Source of the DNA: Okeanomitos corallinicola TIOX110
Lineage (GTDB): Bacteria; Cyanobacteriota; Cyanobacteriia; Cyanobacteriales; Nostocaceae
DNA length: 64,000 bases
Direction of reading: 5' to 3'
Assembly (NCBI RefSeq): GCF_038050375.1
Contig: NZ_CP150886.1
Span: 4,009,318 to 4,073,317, forward strand
The position numbers and the translations under genes are program-made. The notes beneath the pieces were generated by a model. The model saw only the letters and a program-made list of their open reading frames with translations, was not told the DNA's origin and searched no databases. Positions 18,483-27,124 of the stretch are shown piece by piece (position 1 is the first letter of the stretch; the number at the start of each line of letters is the position of its first letter).

Positions 18483-19382
18483 ATGTCTCTTGGTTCTTTA
18501 ATTCTCAAACTCCAACAAAATTATCAGCATGGTCTGGGAACGGCTTATTATCGGGATATAGTGAGAAATAAAATTCTCAGTTCTTTACCTGTAAAAGGTA
18601 ATACTAGCAAAGAGTGTGAAATTCATGTTTTAACTTCTGCTAGTGATTGGCTAAACTTGGTTTGGACATTGAAATCTTTTTATCATTTTTCTCAGCGTCA
18701 GTACGCTCTGTGTATTCATGATGATGGAACTTTAACTGAGGAAAACATTACAACTTTACAGTATCATTTTCCAGAAGCGCGAATTATTAACAGAAAACAA
18801 GCTGACGAAAAAGTTTTACCATTACTATCATCTTATCCTCACTGTTTAGAGTTTCGTAAAACCAATCACTTATCACCTAAAGTATTTGATTTTGCTGCAT
18901 ATTTGCAAAGCGATCGCTTATTACTCCTAGATAGTGATATCCTCTTTTTTAAAGAACCAACGGAACTACTTAATCGTATTGAGAAACCAGAATATAAATT
19001 TAATTCACTGAATGCTGATGTGCAAAGTGCTTACACAGTTGATCCTGAAACTGTCAAAAACCATCTTGGTTTCCATTTAGCTGACAGAATAAATTCAGGA
19101 TTAGGACTAATTCATAAAGATTCTTTGAATTTTGCTTGGATAGAAGAATTTTTATCTTTACCTAATATTATTGGACATTTCTGGCGTATTGAACAAACTA
19201 TTTATGCTTTGTGTAGTTCTCGGTTTGGAGTGGAATTGCTACCCCTTGCTTATGATGTTCATTTAGAAGGTAGTATCAATGGTTCTCCATCTCGACATTA
19301 TGTAGGAAAAATTCGGCATTTAATGTATCGTGAAGGTATTTGCCATTTGGTGAAAAATAGATTTTTAGAGGAAATAAAGTGA
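18483..19382 (+). CDS. Putative nucleotide-sugar transferase (DxD motif), family unassigned
   Basis: A 299-residue protein with a GT-A-like layout. CEIHVLTSASDWLNLVWTLK and YALCIHDDGTLTEEN at the start resemble the nucleotide-diphospho-sugar transferase fold, and LLLLDSDILFFKEP (about residues 145-158) carries the metal-binding Asp-X-Asp. INSGLGLIHK and IEQTIYALCSSRFG resemble the acceptor region of family 8-like enzymes. I cannot assign a CAZy family safely. The stop TGA overlaps the next gene's ATG by one base (TGATG), so the two are translationally coupled. Confidence 0.72.
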   Translation: MSLGSLILKLQQNYQHGLGTAYYRDIVRNKILSSLPVKGNTSKECEIHVLTSASDWLNLVWTLKSFYHFSQRQYALCIHDDGTLTEENITTLQYHFPEARIINRKQADEKVLPLLSSYPHCLEFRKTNHLSPKVFDFAAYLQSDRLLLLDSDILFFKEPTELLNRIEKPEYKFNSLNADVQSAYTVDPETVKNHLGFHLADRINSGLGLIHKDSLNFAWIEEFLSLPNIIGHFWRIEQTIYALCSSRFGVELLPLAYDVHLEGSINGSPSRHYVGKIRHLMYREGICHLVKNRFLEEIK

Positions 19383-20485
19383 TGAGTGATGGCAATATAG
19401 ACACGACAAAGCCGCTAAGAGTCTTAATGATGCCAGATTACCGCACCATCAACCCCTATCAAACACTTTTATCTCAAGCATTAGGCAATGAAGGCGTGGA
19501 AGTTGTATTTCCTGATGGATACTATCGTTTCTTGCCAATATATAGAACTTTAAAAAAAAATCAAAACATAGATGTTCTACATCTTCACTGGCTAAATTCA
19601 TACTTAAAAGGTAAAAATATAATAGTCAAATTTATTTATTCATGCAAATTTTTAATAGATATTGTTTTAACTAAATTTGCAGGTATAGAAGTTGTTTGGA
19701 CTATTCATAATCACATTTCCCATGATGCCAAGTTTCCAATTCTAGAACACTGGGTGCAACAAAATCTGTTGTATCTAGCAGATAGAATCATTGTCCATGA
19801 TTCTTTATCTATAAAACATTTTACTCTAAATTATAACTTTAATCAGTTAAAAATTGATGTAGTTCCCCATGGACACTATCGAGAAATTTATGATCATGCA
19901 ATTCCTCAATTGGAAGCCAGAAAAATTTTAGGAATTCCACTATCTGGAAAAGTTTATCTTAACTTAGGTTTGCTAAGACCTTATAAGGGATTAGAACGCT
20001 TACTCAAAGTTTGGGAAGAAAATCAAGAATTTCTTAAAGACAGTACCTTATTAATAGTCGGAAAAGCATTAGATGAATTTTACCTGCAAAAGTTAAATCA
20101 ATTAGCTGCTAATATCCAGGGAGTTGTTATTAATGCCAATTTTGTAGAAGATAGTAAGATACATATTTTTTTTAGTGCTGCTGATGTTGTAGTTCTTCCT
20201 TTTGAAAAAATTTTAACCTCTGGTAGTCTAATTTTAGCAATGTCTTACAATAAACCTATTATTGCTCCTCGTACTGATAGTATATTGGAAACTTTAGGTC
20301 AAGCAAATTTATTGCTTTATGATTATCAAGATCAGCAAGGATTATTTAATAGTTTAAAACTCAGTAATCAGATGGATCTAAGCAAATTAAGTGAGTTAGT
20401 AAATCAGGAATGTGATAAATTATCGTGGCATGAAATCGGTAAAAAAACTGCTACTATTTTCAATGACTTGTTAAGTTGTAGATAA
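19382..20485 (+). CDS. Glycosyltransferase (GT-B, family 4-like)
   Basis: A 367-residue predicted GT-B transferase. LRVLMMPDYRTINPYQTLLS, DVLHLHWLNSYL (about residues 66-77) and VVWTIHNHISHD form the N-terminal domain; YLNLGLLRPYKGLERLLKVW (about 203-222) and FFSAADVVVLPFEKILTSGS (about 261-280) form the donor domain. ATG 19382 overlaps the upstream TGA; an adjacent in-frame GTG at 19379 is less likely. Donor sugar unknown. Confidence 0.85.
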   Translation: MSDGNIDTTKPLRVLMMPDYRTINPYQTLLSQALGNEGVEVVFPDGYYRFLPIYRTLKKNQNIDVLHLHWLNSYLKGKNIIVKFIYSCKFLIDIVLTKFAGIEVVWTIHNHISHDAKFPILEHWVQQNLLYLADRIIVHDSLSIKHFTLNYNFNQLKIDVVPHGHYREIYDHAIPQLEARKILGIPLSGKVYLNLGLLRPYKGLERLLKVWEENQEFLKDSTLLIVGKALDEFYLQKLNQLAANIQGVVINANFVEDSKIHIFFSAADVVVLPFEKILTSGSLILAMSYNKPIIAPRTDSILETLGQANLLLYDYQDQQGLFNSLKLSNQMDLSKLSELVNQECDKLSWHEIGKKTATIFNDLLSCR

Positions 20486-20561
20486 TTTAACTTAGTGAAT
20501 TTTGACTTTTAAAGTCTTACCAAAATCAATAATCAATTACTCTTAATTTAAAGAAATTATC

Positions 20562-21353
20562 ATGCAATTATCCAAACAATCTATGCCTAAAAAAATATCC
20601 AGAATCATTCTTAGAGAATACTATACTTACGCAGTAGGATTATCAAAGAAATTAGTTTTACCTCAGACTAAATTTATTATTTTATCTCAAGGTAGAACAG
20701 GTAGTTCTTTATTACAAAGTCTTCTGGATTCACATCCTCAAATTCTCTGTGAAGGGGAATTACTGATGTATCCAGTCTCTTTCCCTAACCTTTATATAAA
20801 ATCAATGGCTGCAAGGCAATATCAAAAAGAAGTAGCATGGGGATTTAAAGTTAAACCATATCACTTGACAGCCACTCAAAAAATAGATTTAAACAAGTTT
20901 ATTTGTGATTTTTATGCAGAGGGTTGGAAAATAATCCGACTAGAAAGAAAAGATATTTTTCGTCAGACCATCTCTGGAATAATTGGTAAGTACCGGAATA
21001 CTTGGGTGATAACTTCTGAAAATAGTAAATTAAACAAAACTAAAATTAAAATTGATCCAGATCAAGTAATCGAATGGATGGAAGGAAAATTAAAACAAAC
21101 AAAATGGGAAAATGAGGCATTAGAAGGGTTACATTATTTAAATATTTCTTATGAGCATGATCTTGAGGATTCAGAAAATCATCAAACAACTTGCAACCGT
21201 ATCTGTAACCATTTAAAATTACCAGAAAAAACAATTCAAACAAAGTTGAAAAAAACGACTTCAAGAGACCTGCGGGAAGAAATAGAAAATTATGATGAAG
21301 TAATAGATCGTCTCAAAAATACTGAATATGCACAGTTTTTACCTAATTTATAA
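20562..21353 (+). CDS. Sulfotransferase family protein (paralogue A)
   Basis: A 263-residue enzyme. The PAPS loop FIILSQGRTGSSLLQSLLDS (about residues 38-57) followed by HPQILCEGELL, and the second site IIRLERKDIFRQTISG (about 125-140), define a sulfotransferase branch in which SQGRTGS replaces YPRSG/PKTGG; it recalls the Stf0/NodH-like enzymes. It is clearly paralogous to the protein at 23341, sharing loop, PNxYIxxxxA-type region and the IENYDEVI C-terminus. The acceptor is unknown. A 76-base leader separates it from the upstream glycosyltransferase. Confidence 0.84.
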   Translation: MQLSKQSMPKKISRIILREYYTYAVGLSKKLVLPQTKFIILSQGRTGSSLLQSLLDSHPQILCEGELLMYPVSFPNLYIKSMAARQYQKEVAWGFKVKPYHLTATQKIDLNKFICDFYAEGWKIIRLERKDIFRQTISGIIGKYRNTWVITSENSKLNKTKIKIDPDQVIEWMEGKLKQTKWENEALEGLHYLNISYEHDLEDSENHQTTCNRICNHLKLPEKTIQTKLKKTTSRDLREEIENYDEVIDRLKNTEYAQFLPNL

Positions 21354-21367
21354 TTGACAAATCTGTA

Positions 21368-22315
21368 ATGAATAAAGTTAGCATTCTGATTCCCTGCTAC
21401 AATGCAGAAAAATGGATCACACAAGCTATAGAAAGTGCATTAAATCAAACCTATCTGAACAAAGAAGTAATTGTTGTTGATGATGGCTCTACGGATAATA
21501 GTTTAGAAATAATCAAGAGTTTTGGTAATTCTATTCATTGGGAAACAGGAGCAAATAAAGGTGGAAATGCTGCCAGAAATCGTTTACTAGAACTCAGCAC
21601 AGGAACATGGTTACAATATCTAGATGCTGATGATTATTTACTTCCTGATAAGATTGAAAAACAGATTAATTTTCTAAAGCAGTTTCCTCATATAGATATC
21701 ATTTATAGTCCTAGTATTCTTGAATATTGGGAAACAGAAATGTTAAAACAGGAAGTCCTATCTATTCCCAAACCTCATGATCCATATATACTATTAGCTC
21801 TTTGGTACTTACCACAAACAGGAAGTCCGCTTTGGAAAAAACAGGCTATTTTAGATGTAGGAGGTTGGAAAACTGATCAACCTGTGTGTCAAGAACATGA
21901 ATTATATTTACGACTACTCAAAGCTGGAAAAGGATTTGCATATTGTCATAACTCTGGTTCAGTTTATAGACAGTGGAGTGAGTCAACTGTTTGTAAAAAA
22001 GATAAAACATTAACCTATCAACATCGGTTAGAAATTACAAATAATCTAGAATTACATTTACGGTTAATTGGTGAACTCAATCATGAGCGTTTGTATGCAA
22101 TAAATAAATCCAGATTTGAGTGTGCTAGGATTATTTGGTTGTTTAATCCAAAATGGGCAAAAAGTCTTATCAAGACAATACATAATTTAGATAATAACTT
22201 CAAACTACCTAATTCTACAGCCCCTTGGTTTTATCAAAAAATATATTACTCTTTGGGATTTGAATCTGCTGAAATGATAGCTAAATTTAAAAGACAATTA
22301 CTAAACTTAAATTAA
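21368..22315 (+). CDS. Glycosyltransferase family 2
   Basis: A 315-residue GT-A enzyme. VSILIPCYNAEKWITQAIES opens the fold, IVVDDGSTDNSLEII (about residues 35-49) binds the nucleotide and QYLDADDYLLPDK (about 81-93) carries the metal-binding acidic residues. The QEHELYLRLLKAG motif follows at about 180. It starts 14 bases after paralogue A of the sulfotransferases; the pair is likely to act on the same repeat unit. Confidence 0.9.
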   Translation: MNKVSILIPCYNAEKWITQAIESALNQTYLNKEVIVVDDGSTDNSLEIIKSFGNSIHWETGANKGGNAARNRLLELSTGTWLQYLDADDYLLPDKIEKQINFLKQFPHIDIIYSPSILEYWETEMLKQEVLSIPKPHDPYILLALWYLPQTGSPLWKKQAILDVGGWKTDQPVCQEHELYLRLLKAGKGFAYCHNSGSVYRQWSESTVCKKDKTLTYQHRLEITNNLELHLRLIGELNHERLYAINKSRFECARIIWLFNPKWAKSLIKTIHNLDNNFKLPNSTAPWFYQKIYYSLGFESAEMIAKFKRQLLNLN

Positions 22316-22334
22316 ACAGATAGGAAAAAAAGAT

Positions 22335-23150
22335 ATGAATAAGGTTATTCCCAATCTAATCATTATTGGTGCTATGAAAAGCGGAACAAGCAGTTTACAT
22401 AATTATTTAAATTTACATCCAAATATTCAAATGTCAACCCTAAAAGAATTAGATTTCTTTATCTTAGAAAAAAATTGGAATCAAGGGTTAGATTGGTATA
22501 GTAATCAATTTCCTATCAATAAAGAAGTAAAAATATTTGGTGAGTCCTCACCTAACTATACAAAACACCATCTTTTTGCAGGGATTCCGCAGCGGATGGC
22601 ATCTATATCACCTGACGCTAAATTAATTTACATTCTACGTGATCCCATCAATAGAATTTTATCACACTATTTCCATCAGTTTGTAGATCATCAAGAACAG
22701 CGCTCACTAATTGATGCTTTACAAGATGATAAAAATAATAACTATATCAATACTAGTAGATATTATTTTCAGATAGATAAATTTTTATCAACTTATAAAA
22801 TAGACCAAATTTTGTTTCTAACTCTAGAAGAATTAGATAAAAATCGGAATCAAACTCTCCAAAAAATATTTAATTTTCTAGGTGTTGATTCCTCATTTGA
22901 ACACCCAGCATTTAATAAAACCTATCATCGCTCTTCGGCAAAAAGAAGATTGACTGATTTAGGATATAGTATCTCAAAACTACCATCTGGATTGCGTTTT
23001 TGTAATCTTTTTCCCACTGTTTTTCAAAGCAAAGTTGGATACCCAGTTGTGGATGAACAGCTTTTAATATATTTGAAGTCTATTTTGTCTGAAGATGTTG
23101 AGAAGCTACGATGTTTAACTGGATTGAGTTTTTTAGATTGGTCTTTATAA
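22335..23150 (+). CDS. Sulfotransferase (heparan N-/3-O-sulfotransferase-like)
   Basis: A 271-residue enzyme. LIIIGAMKSGTSSLHNYLNL with HPNIQMS (about residues 8-34) and LIYILRDPINRILSHYFHQF (about 97-116) are the complete PAPS-binding pair of the group related to heparan sulfate N-deacetylase/N-sulfotransferase and 3-O-sulfotransferase domains. FGESSPNYTKH gives the catalytic-side region between them. An AGGA lies nine bases before ATG 22335. It follows the family 2 glycosyltransferase by 19 bases. Confidence 0.92.
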   Translation: MNKVIPNLIIIGAMKSGTSSLHNYLNLHPNIQMSTLKELDFFILEKNWNQGLDWYSNQFPINKEVKIFGESSPNYTKHHLFAGIPQRMASISPDAKLIYILRDPINRILSHYFHQFVDHQEQRSLIDALQDDKNNNYINTSRYYFQIDKFLSTYKIDQILFLTLEELDKNRNQTLQKIFNFLGVDSSFEHPAFNKTYHRSSAKRRLTDLGYSISKLPSGLRFCNLFPTVFQSKVGYPVVDEQLLIYLKSILSEDVEKLRCLTGLSFLDWSL

Positions 23151-23168
23151 AGAATGTTTTTGATATTA

Positions 23169-23270
23169 TATAGCACCTCATGCTGTGGTGAGGTATACTT
23201 TTTTATAGTCAACCCCGTAGCGGGGCTTCTCCACTCTGGATTGTACTTCATTAGAGCGAAAACCGCTGTA
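23169..23270 (-). mobile_element. MITE-like element, variant copy (family of about 107 bp)
   Basis: The ends match the family seen at 36602 and 50197 in reverse orientation: TATAGCACCTC with a nearby GTGAGGTA at one end and GTACTTCATTAGAGCG...CGCTGTA at the other. The middle differs: it carries a CCCCG-TAG-CGGGG hairpin instead of the usual GCGGGCATCTTGCCCGC palindrome. About 102 bp, non-coding. Confidence 0.65.
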
Positions 23271-23340
23271 ATGAATATGCGGTTTATTAAGAGGATGTGC
23301 TTTTTTTAAATGTCTTGTAAATATAGAAATCAAAAATAAA

Positions 23341-24129
23341 ATGAATTTAAAAAATTCCAAAATAACCAACATACTATCGCGACGAAAAAATGAATTTAAC
23401 ATCTACCTTGATTCTCTTTTAAATTCATATAAAGCAGATGATAAGTTTGTCATTTTTTCTCAAGGTAGAACAGGTAGTACATTATTGTGTGACTTACTCA
23501 ATTCACACCCAAAATTACATTGTGATAGGGAAATTTTGTATGATCATGTATTTTTTCCTAATTCTTATATTAATGGAAAATCAAAAAATTCCTCCAAGAG
23601 TATCTATGGATTCAAGGTCAAAATATATCAATTAACTCAAGTTCAAAAAATTAAAGACCCTAAATATTTTCTTGAAAATTTACACAAAAATAATTGGAAA
23701 ATTATCTACCTAAAAAGAGATAACTTATTCAGGCATGCACTTTCAAACTTAGTTGCATTAAATAAAAATCAATATCATCTTAAAGTTAGTCAAGAATTAA
23801 AAGAAAAATCAAAAATTAATGTTGATTGTGAACTGCTCATAGAAATTATGAGTAAGCGTGAAAAATTCTTAAAAGAAGAAGCAGATGTTCTGAGAAACAT
23901 ACCTCATATTACTATTACCTACGAGGATGATTTACTAAGACAAAAACAACATCAAAATACCTTAAATAATATCTTTGATTTTTTAGATATTGATAGTCAC
24001 TTAATCGGTACTACTCTTTTGAAGATTGTGCCAGATAATCTTGAATCAATCATAGAAAATTATGAAGAGGTCATTTCCAAGGTTTCTCAATCACAGTATG
24101 TAGATTTTTTACATACAAAGCAGTTCTAG
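23341..24129 (+). CDS. Sulfotransferase family protein (paralogue B)
   Basis: A 262-residue enzyme related to that at 20562. FVIFSQGRTGSTLLCDLLNS with HPKLHCDREIL (about residues 37-67) and WKIIYLKRDNLFRHALSN (about 118-135) are the two PAPS-binding regions; IENYEEVISKV marks the shared C-terminus. Lys/Asn content is higher than in its neighbours because the local sequence is very AT-rich. It follows the variant MITE, so it probably has its own promoter. Two divergent paralogues suggest two sulfation positions or two acceptor sugars. Confidence 0.83.
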   Translation: MNLKNSKITNILSRRKNEFNIYLDSLLNSYKADDKFVIFSQGRTGSTLLCDLLNSHPKLHCDREILYDHVFFPNSYINGKSKNSSKSIYGFKVKIYQLTQVQKIKDPKYFLENLHKNNWKIIYLKRDNLFRHALSNLVALNKNQYHLKVSQELKEKSKINVDCELLIEIMSKREKFLKEEADVLRNIPHITITYEDDLLRQKQHQNTLNNIFDFLDIDSHLIGTTLLKIVPDNLESIIENYEEVISKVSQSQYVDFLHTKQF

Positions 24130-24190
24130 ATATTCTACACAGCAACCTAGTAGTTTTAATAATGATTGAAATTTAGATTCAAGTATACGC

Positions 24191-25132
24191 ATGAAAACTA
24201 AACTACCCATTACTGCTTTAGTTCCCACAAGAAATAGATCTGAACCATTCAGGAGAATGCTTGGGACTTTAGCCCAACAGTCAGCACAACCTTTAGAAAT
24301 GATTGTGGTAGATGGTTCAGATAATGATAGCACTCAACAAATTTGTGACAGTACAATTCCCGGACTGCTAACTAAAATTTACTACCATAAAGCAACAAAA
24401 CTGGGCGCTGCTATTCAACGCAATCAGGCAATGAGTTATGCAACTCAAAATACTATTTTGCTACTGGATGATGATATCTTATTTGAACCTGAATGTGTCT
24501 CCAGATTGTGGAATGCTCTACAAAGTGACACTAAAATTGGTGGGGTAAATGCTATGATTACCAATCAAAAATATTTACCACCAGGAAATATTAGCCGCTT
24601 GCTCTTTCGATTTCTACATGGACAGTCAGAAAGCAGTTATGCAGGTAAATGTATTGGCCCAGCTATGAATTTATTACCAGAAGATCGGCAAGATTTACCG
24701 GAAGTTGTTCCTGTCGAATGGCTAAATACAACCTGTGTCCTGTATCTTAGGGAAGCATTACCCAATCCTTTATTTCCAGAAATTTTTAAGGGTTACTCTT
24801 TAATGGAAGATGTTACCTTATCGTTAACAGTTGGGAAAAATTGGAAATTAGTTAATGCTCGTACGGCTAGGATTTTTCATGATAGTCAAACCGGTGATCA
24901 TAAAAATAACCCTGGTGTTTTAGCAGAAATGGATTTAGTAAACCGTCATTATGTAATGACTAAAATATTAGACCGTCAGCAATGGCAGTATTATTTAAAA
25001 TTAGCTGTGCTGCAAGTATTTGGCATCGTTGCTTTACTGACAAAATTGCAAGGTTGGATTGATTTACCAAAAGTATTAGCTGGGAAAATGAGAGCAGTCG
25101 CTCTAATAATATCAGCAAAATTACAACACTAA
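24191..25132 (+). CDS. Glycosyltransferase family 2
   Basis: A 313-residue GT-A enzyme: ITALVPTRNRSEPFRRMLGT, IVVDGSDNDSTQQI (about residues 37-50), LGAAIQRNQAM (about 75-85) and LLLDDDILFEPE (about 95-106, metal site). A hydrophobic stretch near 270-290 (YYLKLAVLQVFGIVALLT) may attach it to the membrane. The C-terminus runs to 10 bases from the acetyltransferase gene, so the two are co-transcribed. Confidence 0.88.
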   Translation: MKTKLPITALVPTRNRSEPFRRMLGTLAQQSAQPLEMIVVDGSDNDSTQQICDSTIPGLLTKIYYHKATKLGAAIQRNQAMSYATQNTILLLDDDILFEPECVSRLWNALQSDTKIGGVNAMITNQKYLPPGNISRLLFRFLHGQSESSYAGKCIGPAMNLLPEDRQDLPEVVPVEWLNTTCVLYLREALPNPLFPEIFKGYSLMEDVTLSLTVGKNWKLVNARTARIFHDSQTGDHKNNPGVLAEMDLVNRHYVMTKILDRQQWQYYLKLAVLQVFGIVALLTKLQGWIDLPKVLAGKMRAVALIISAKLQH

Positions 25133-25142
25133 TTGCCAGCTA

Positions 25143-25718
25143 ATGCAAATTATTAGGTCTTCTCTAATCGGTGGAAAAAGATTAATTAATGGTTTAGAAA
25201 GCCGGTGGCTTAATTTATATTATCGTGCTTTAGGGGTTAAATTAAACGGTTACGTCTGGATGCGCCAAATTGAAATTTCCCGTAATTTCCAGGATATTGA
25301 AATTGAAAACAATTGTGCGCTTGATCAAGGTGTAATTCTTTTGTGTAGTGGTGAAACCCTACTCCATCCTAAAATTTATATTGGTTCTCATACCTACATT
25401 AACCGTCATACTTTTCTTGATGCTATTGAATCTGTAACTATTGGTAATCATTGTGCAATTGGGCCAGGTTGTTATATAACAGACCATAATCATGGAACTG
25501 ACCTAAATTTTCCTCCTCTTGAACAGCCTATGGTGAGCAAACCCACTAAAATAGGCGATCGCGTTTGGATAGGAGCCAATGTAACAATACTCAAAGGTGT
25601 TACTATTGGTAATGATACTGTAGTAGGTGCTGGTAGTGTAGTCACTAAAGATTTACCAGAAAAAGCGATCGCCGTAGGTGTACCAGCAAAAGTAATTAAG
25701 CACAGAACCTCAACCTAA
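25143..25718 (+). CDS. Left-handed beta-helix (hexapeptide) acyltransferase
   Basis: A 191-residue O-acetyltransferase-like protein of the LbetaH superfamily (WcaF, NodL, maltose acetyltransferase group). Hexapeptide turns IGSHTYINR, IGNHCAIGPGC, IGDRVWIGANVTILKGVTIG and AGSVVTKDLP are visible, and the ITDHNHG loop supplies the catalytic histidine typical of acetyl-CoA-dependent enzymes. It ends AVGVPAKVI as the family does. It should add acetyl groups to a sugar of the exported glycan. TAATG links it closely behind the glycosyltransferase. Confidence 0.9.
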   Translation: MQIIRSSLIGGKRLINGLESRWLNLYYRALGVKLNGYVWMRQIEISRNFQDIEIENNCALDQGVILLCSGETLLHPKIYIGSHTYINRHTFLDAIESVTIGNHCAIGPGCYITDHNHGTDLNFPPLEQPMVSKPTKIGDRVWIGANVTILKGVTIGNDTVVGAGSVVTKDLPEKAIAVGVPAKVIKHRTST

Positions 25719-25803
25719 ACATAATTTTTATTTATAGCCTCACAAAATTAATTAAAAAAATTTTCTCTGATCTATCTGCTCTATTAATTTCTATACTTTA
25801 CTA

Positions 25804-26715
25804 ATGATGACTGCTCAAGCCACAATAATACTTACAACACATAATAGATGTGAATTACTAAAAAAATCGATTCAAGCTGCAAAACGTCAGAGTGTTGCTG
25901 TTGATATCATTGTCATGGATGATAATTCTACAGATGAGACAAGTGAAATGATGTCTCGTGATTTTCCTGACATCCCCTATTATCGCTCATCCGAAAATAA
26001 AGGCCCTTGCTATCAGCGAAATAAAGGTATTGAGCTATCCAAAACCAAAATAGTTTTTCCCCTAGATGACGACTCAATTCTTAATTCTCAATACACAATT
26101 GAGCAAACCCTAAAAGAATTTGATGACCCACAAGTTGGCGCAGTTGCTATTCCTTTTATCAACATTTTACAAGATCAAATTATCTGGACACAAGCCCCCG
26201 ATCATAAACAAATATATGTGACTCATGCCTATGTCGCAGCTGCTCACGCTGTTGACAGGGAAAAGTTCCTTGCCATAGGAGGTTACAGGGAGATATTCTT
26301 CTATATGGGAGAAGAAGGAGACGCTTGTATACGACTTTTACAACAAGGTTATTATGTACGTTTGGGTATGGCTGATCCTATTCACCACCACCAACCCCCA
26401 AATCGAATTTCTAAAAGACCTGATGTTTTTGGCCGCCAAAATGATATTTTATTTCCCTACTTTAATGCTCCTATCAATATGTTGGCAATTTCTTTATTAG
26501 GAACTACATTAAAAGGGATGTGGTTTGGTCTTAAAGTTCGTCGTCCGCTTTATATGTTAGAAGGATTTTATCGGGGCTATAAAACTGCTCTAAACAAAAT
26601 AAAAATGCGGCAACCAGTAGATCAGGATTGTTTTCAAACCTATCGTTTCTTAAAAAGAAAGCAGATAGCAACCTTACAGGAAATTAAACCCTATTTAAAC
26701 AGTAAAACTTTTTAG
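25804..26715 (+). CDS. Glycosyltransferase family 2
   Basis: A 303-residue GT-A enzyme with ATIILTTHNRCELLKKSIQA, IIVMDDNSTDETSEMM (about residues 37-52), NKGPCYQRNKGIELS and VFPLDDDSILNSQ (about 88-100, metal site). YMGEEGDACIRLLQQGY (about 178-194) gives the acceptor-base region. The Asp-Asp-Asp motif and the PIHHHQPPNRISKR region are typical of a group common in cyanobacterial EPS loci. It is the last gene before the RTX protein. Confidence 0.88.
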   Translation: MMTAQATIILTTHNRCELLKKSIQAAKRQSVAVDIIVMDDNSTDETSEMMSRDFPDIPYYRSSENKGPCYQRNKGIELSKTKIVFPLDDDSILNSQYTIEQTLKEFDDPQVGAVAIPFINILQDQIIWTQAPDHKQIYVTHAYVAAAHAVDREKFLAIGGYREIFFYMGEEGDACIRLLQQGYYVRLGMADPIHHHQPPNRISKRPDVFGRQNDILFPYFNAPINMLAISLLGTTLKGMWFGLKVRRPLYMLEGFYRGYKTALNKIKMRQPVDQDCFQTYRFLKRKQIATLQEIKPYLNSKTF

Positions 26716-27124
26716 CGGTTCACAGTCTGTTAGTACAAAAACACATCCACACTAAATAATCATGTAACTACCCTTAAGATTACATAATTAGATGAGTTGT
26801 TTATGAAGTTCTCATGAACAACATACTCAAAATAGCATTTTTATGATAGAAATTCAGAAGAATCAGCTTATACACATTTGTTAATAGTCAAGTTACTACT
26901 AGATAGTAATTACACTATAACTTTTGTTATTAGGGACACATCAAAACATAAAGTCTAGTGGATGTCTAGTGGATGTAGATTAAACTACACTTACAATAGA
27001 CAAGGTATTAACTCAACATTTAAACTGTAAATACTGTAGTATTGATATTGACATATCTTTACCAGCAAATGCTTAACTTGAGTTAAGTTCAAAAATACAT
27101 ACAAAATCAGAGGAGTCGCTAATT
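26716..27124. other. Intergenic region upstream of the RTX gene
   Basis: About 410 AT-rich bases that set the RTX gene apart from the glycosyltransferases. It includes an 11-base direct duplication (GTCTAGTGGAT twice, 26953-26974), and just before the ATG an AGAGGAG ribosome site (27110-27116). An independent promoter is likely. Confidence 0.5.
26953..26974. repeat. Tandem 11-base duplication
   Basis: GTCTAGTGGAT occurs twice head to tail, about 150 bases upstream of the RTX gene. It may be a doubled operator half-site or a replication slip. Confidence 0.6.
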
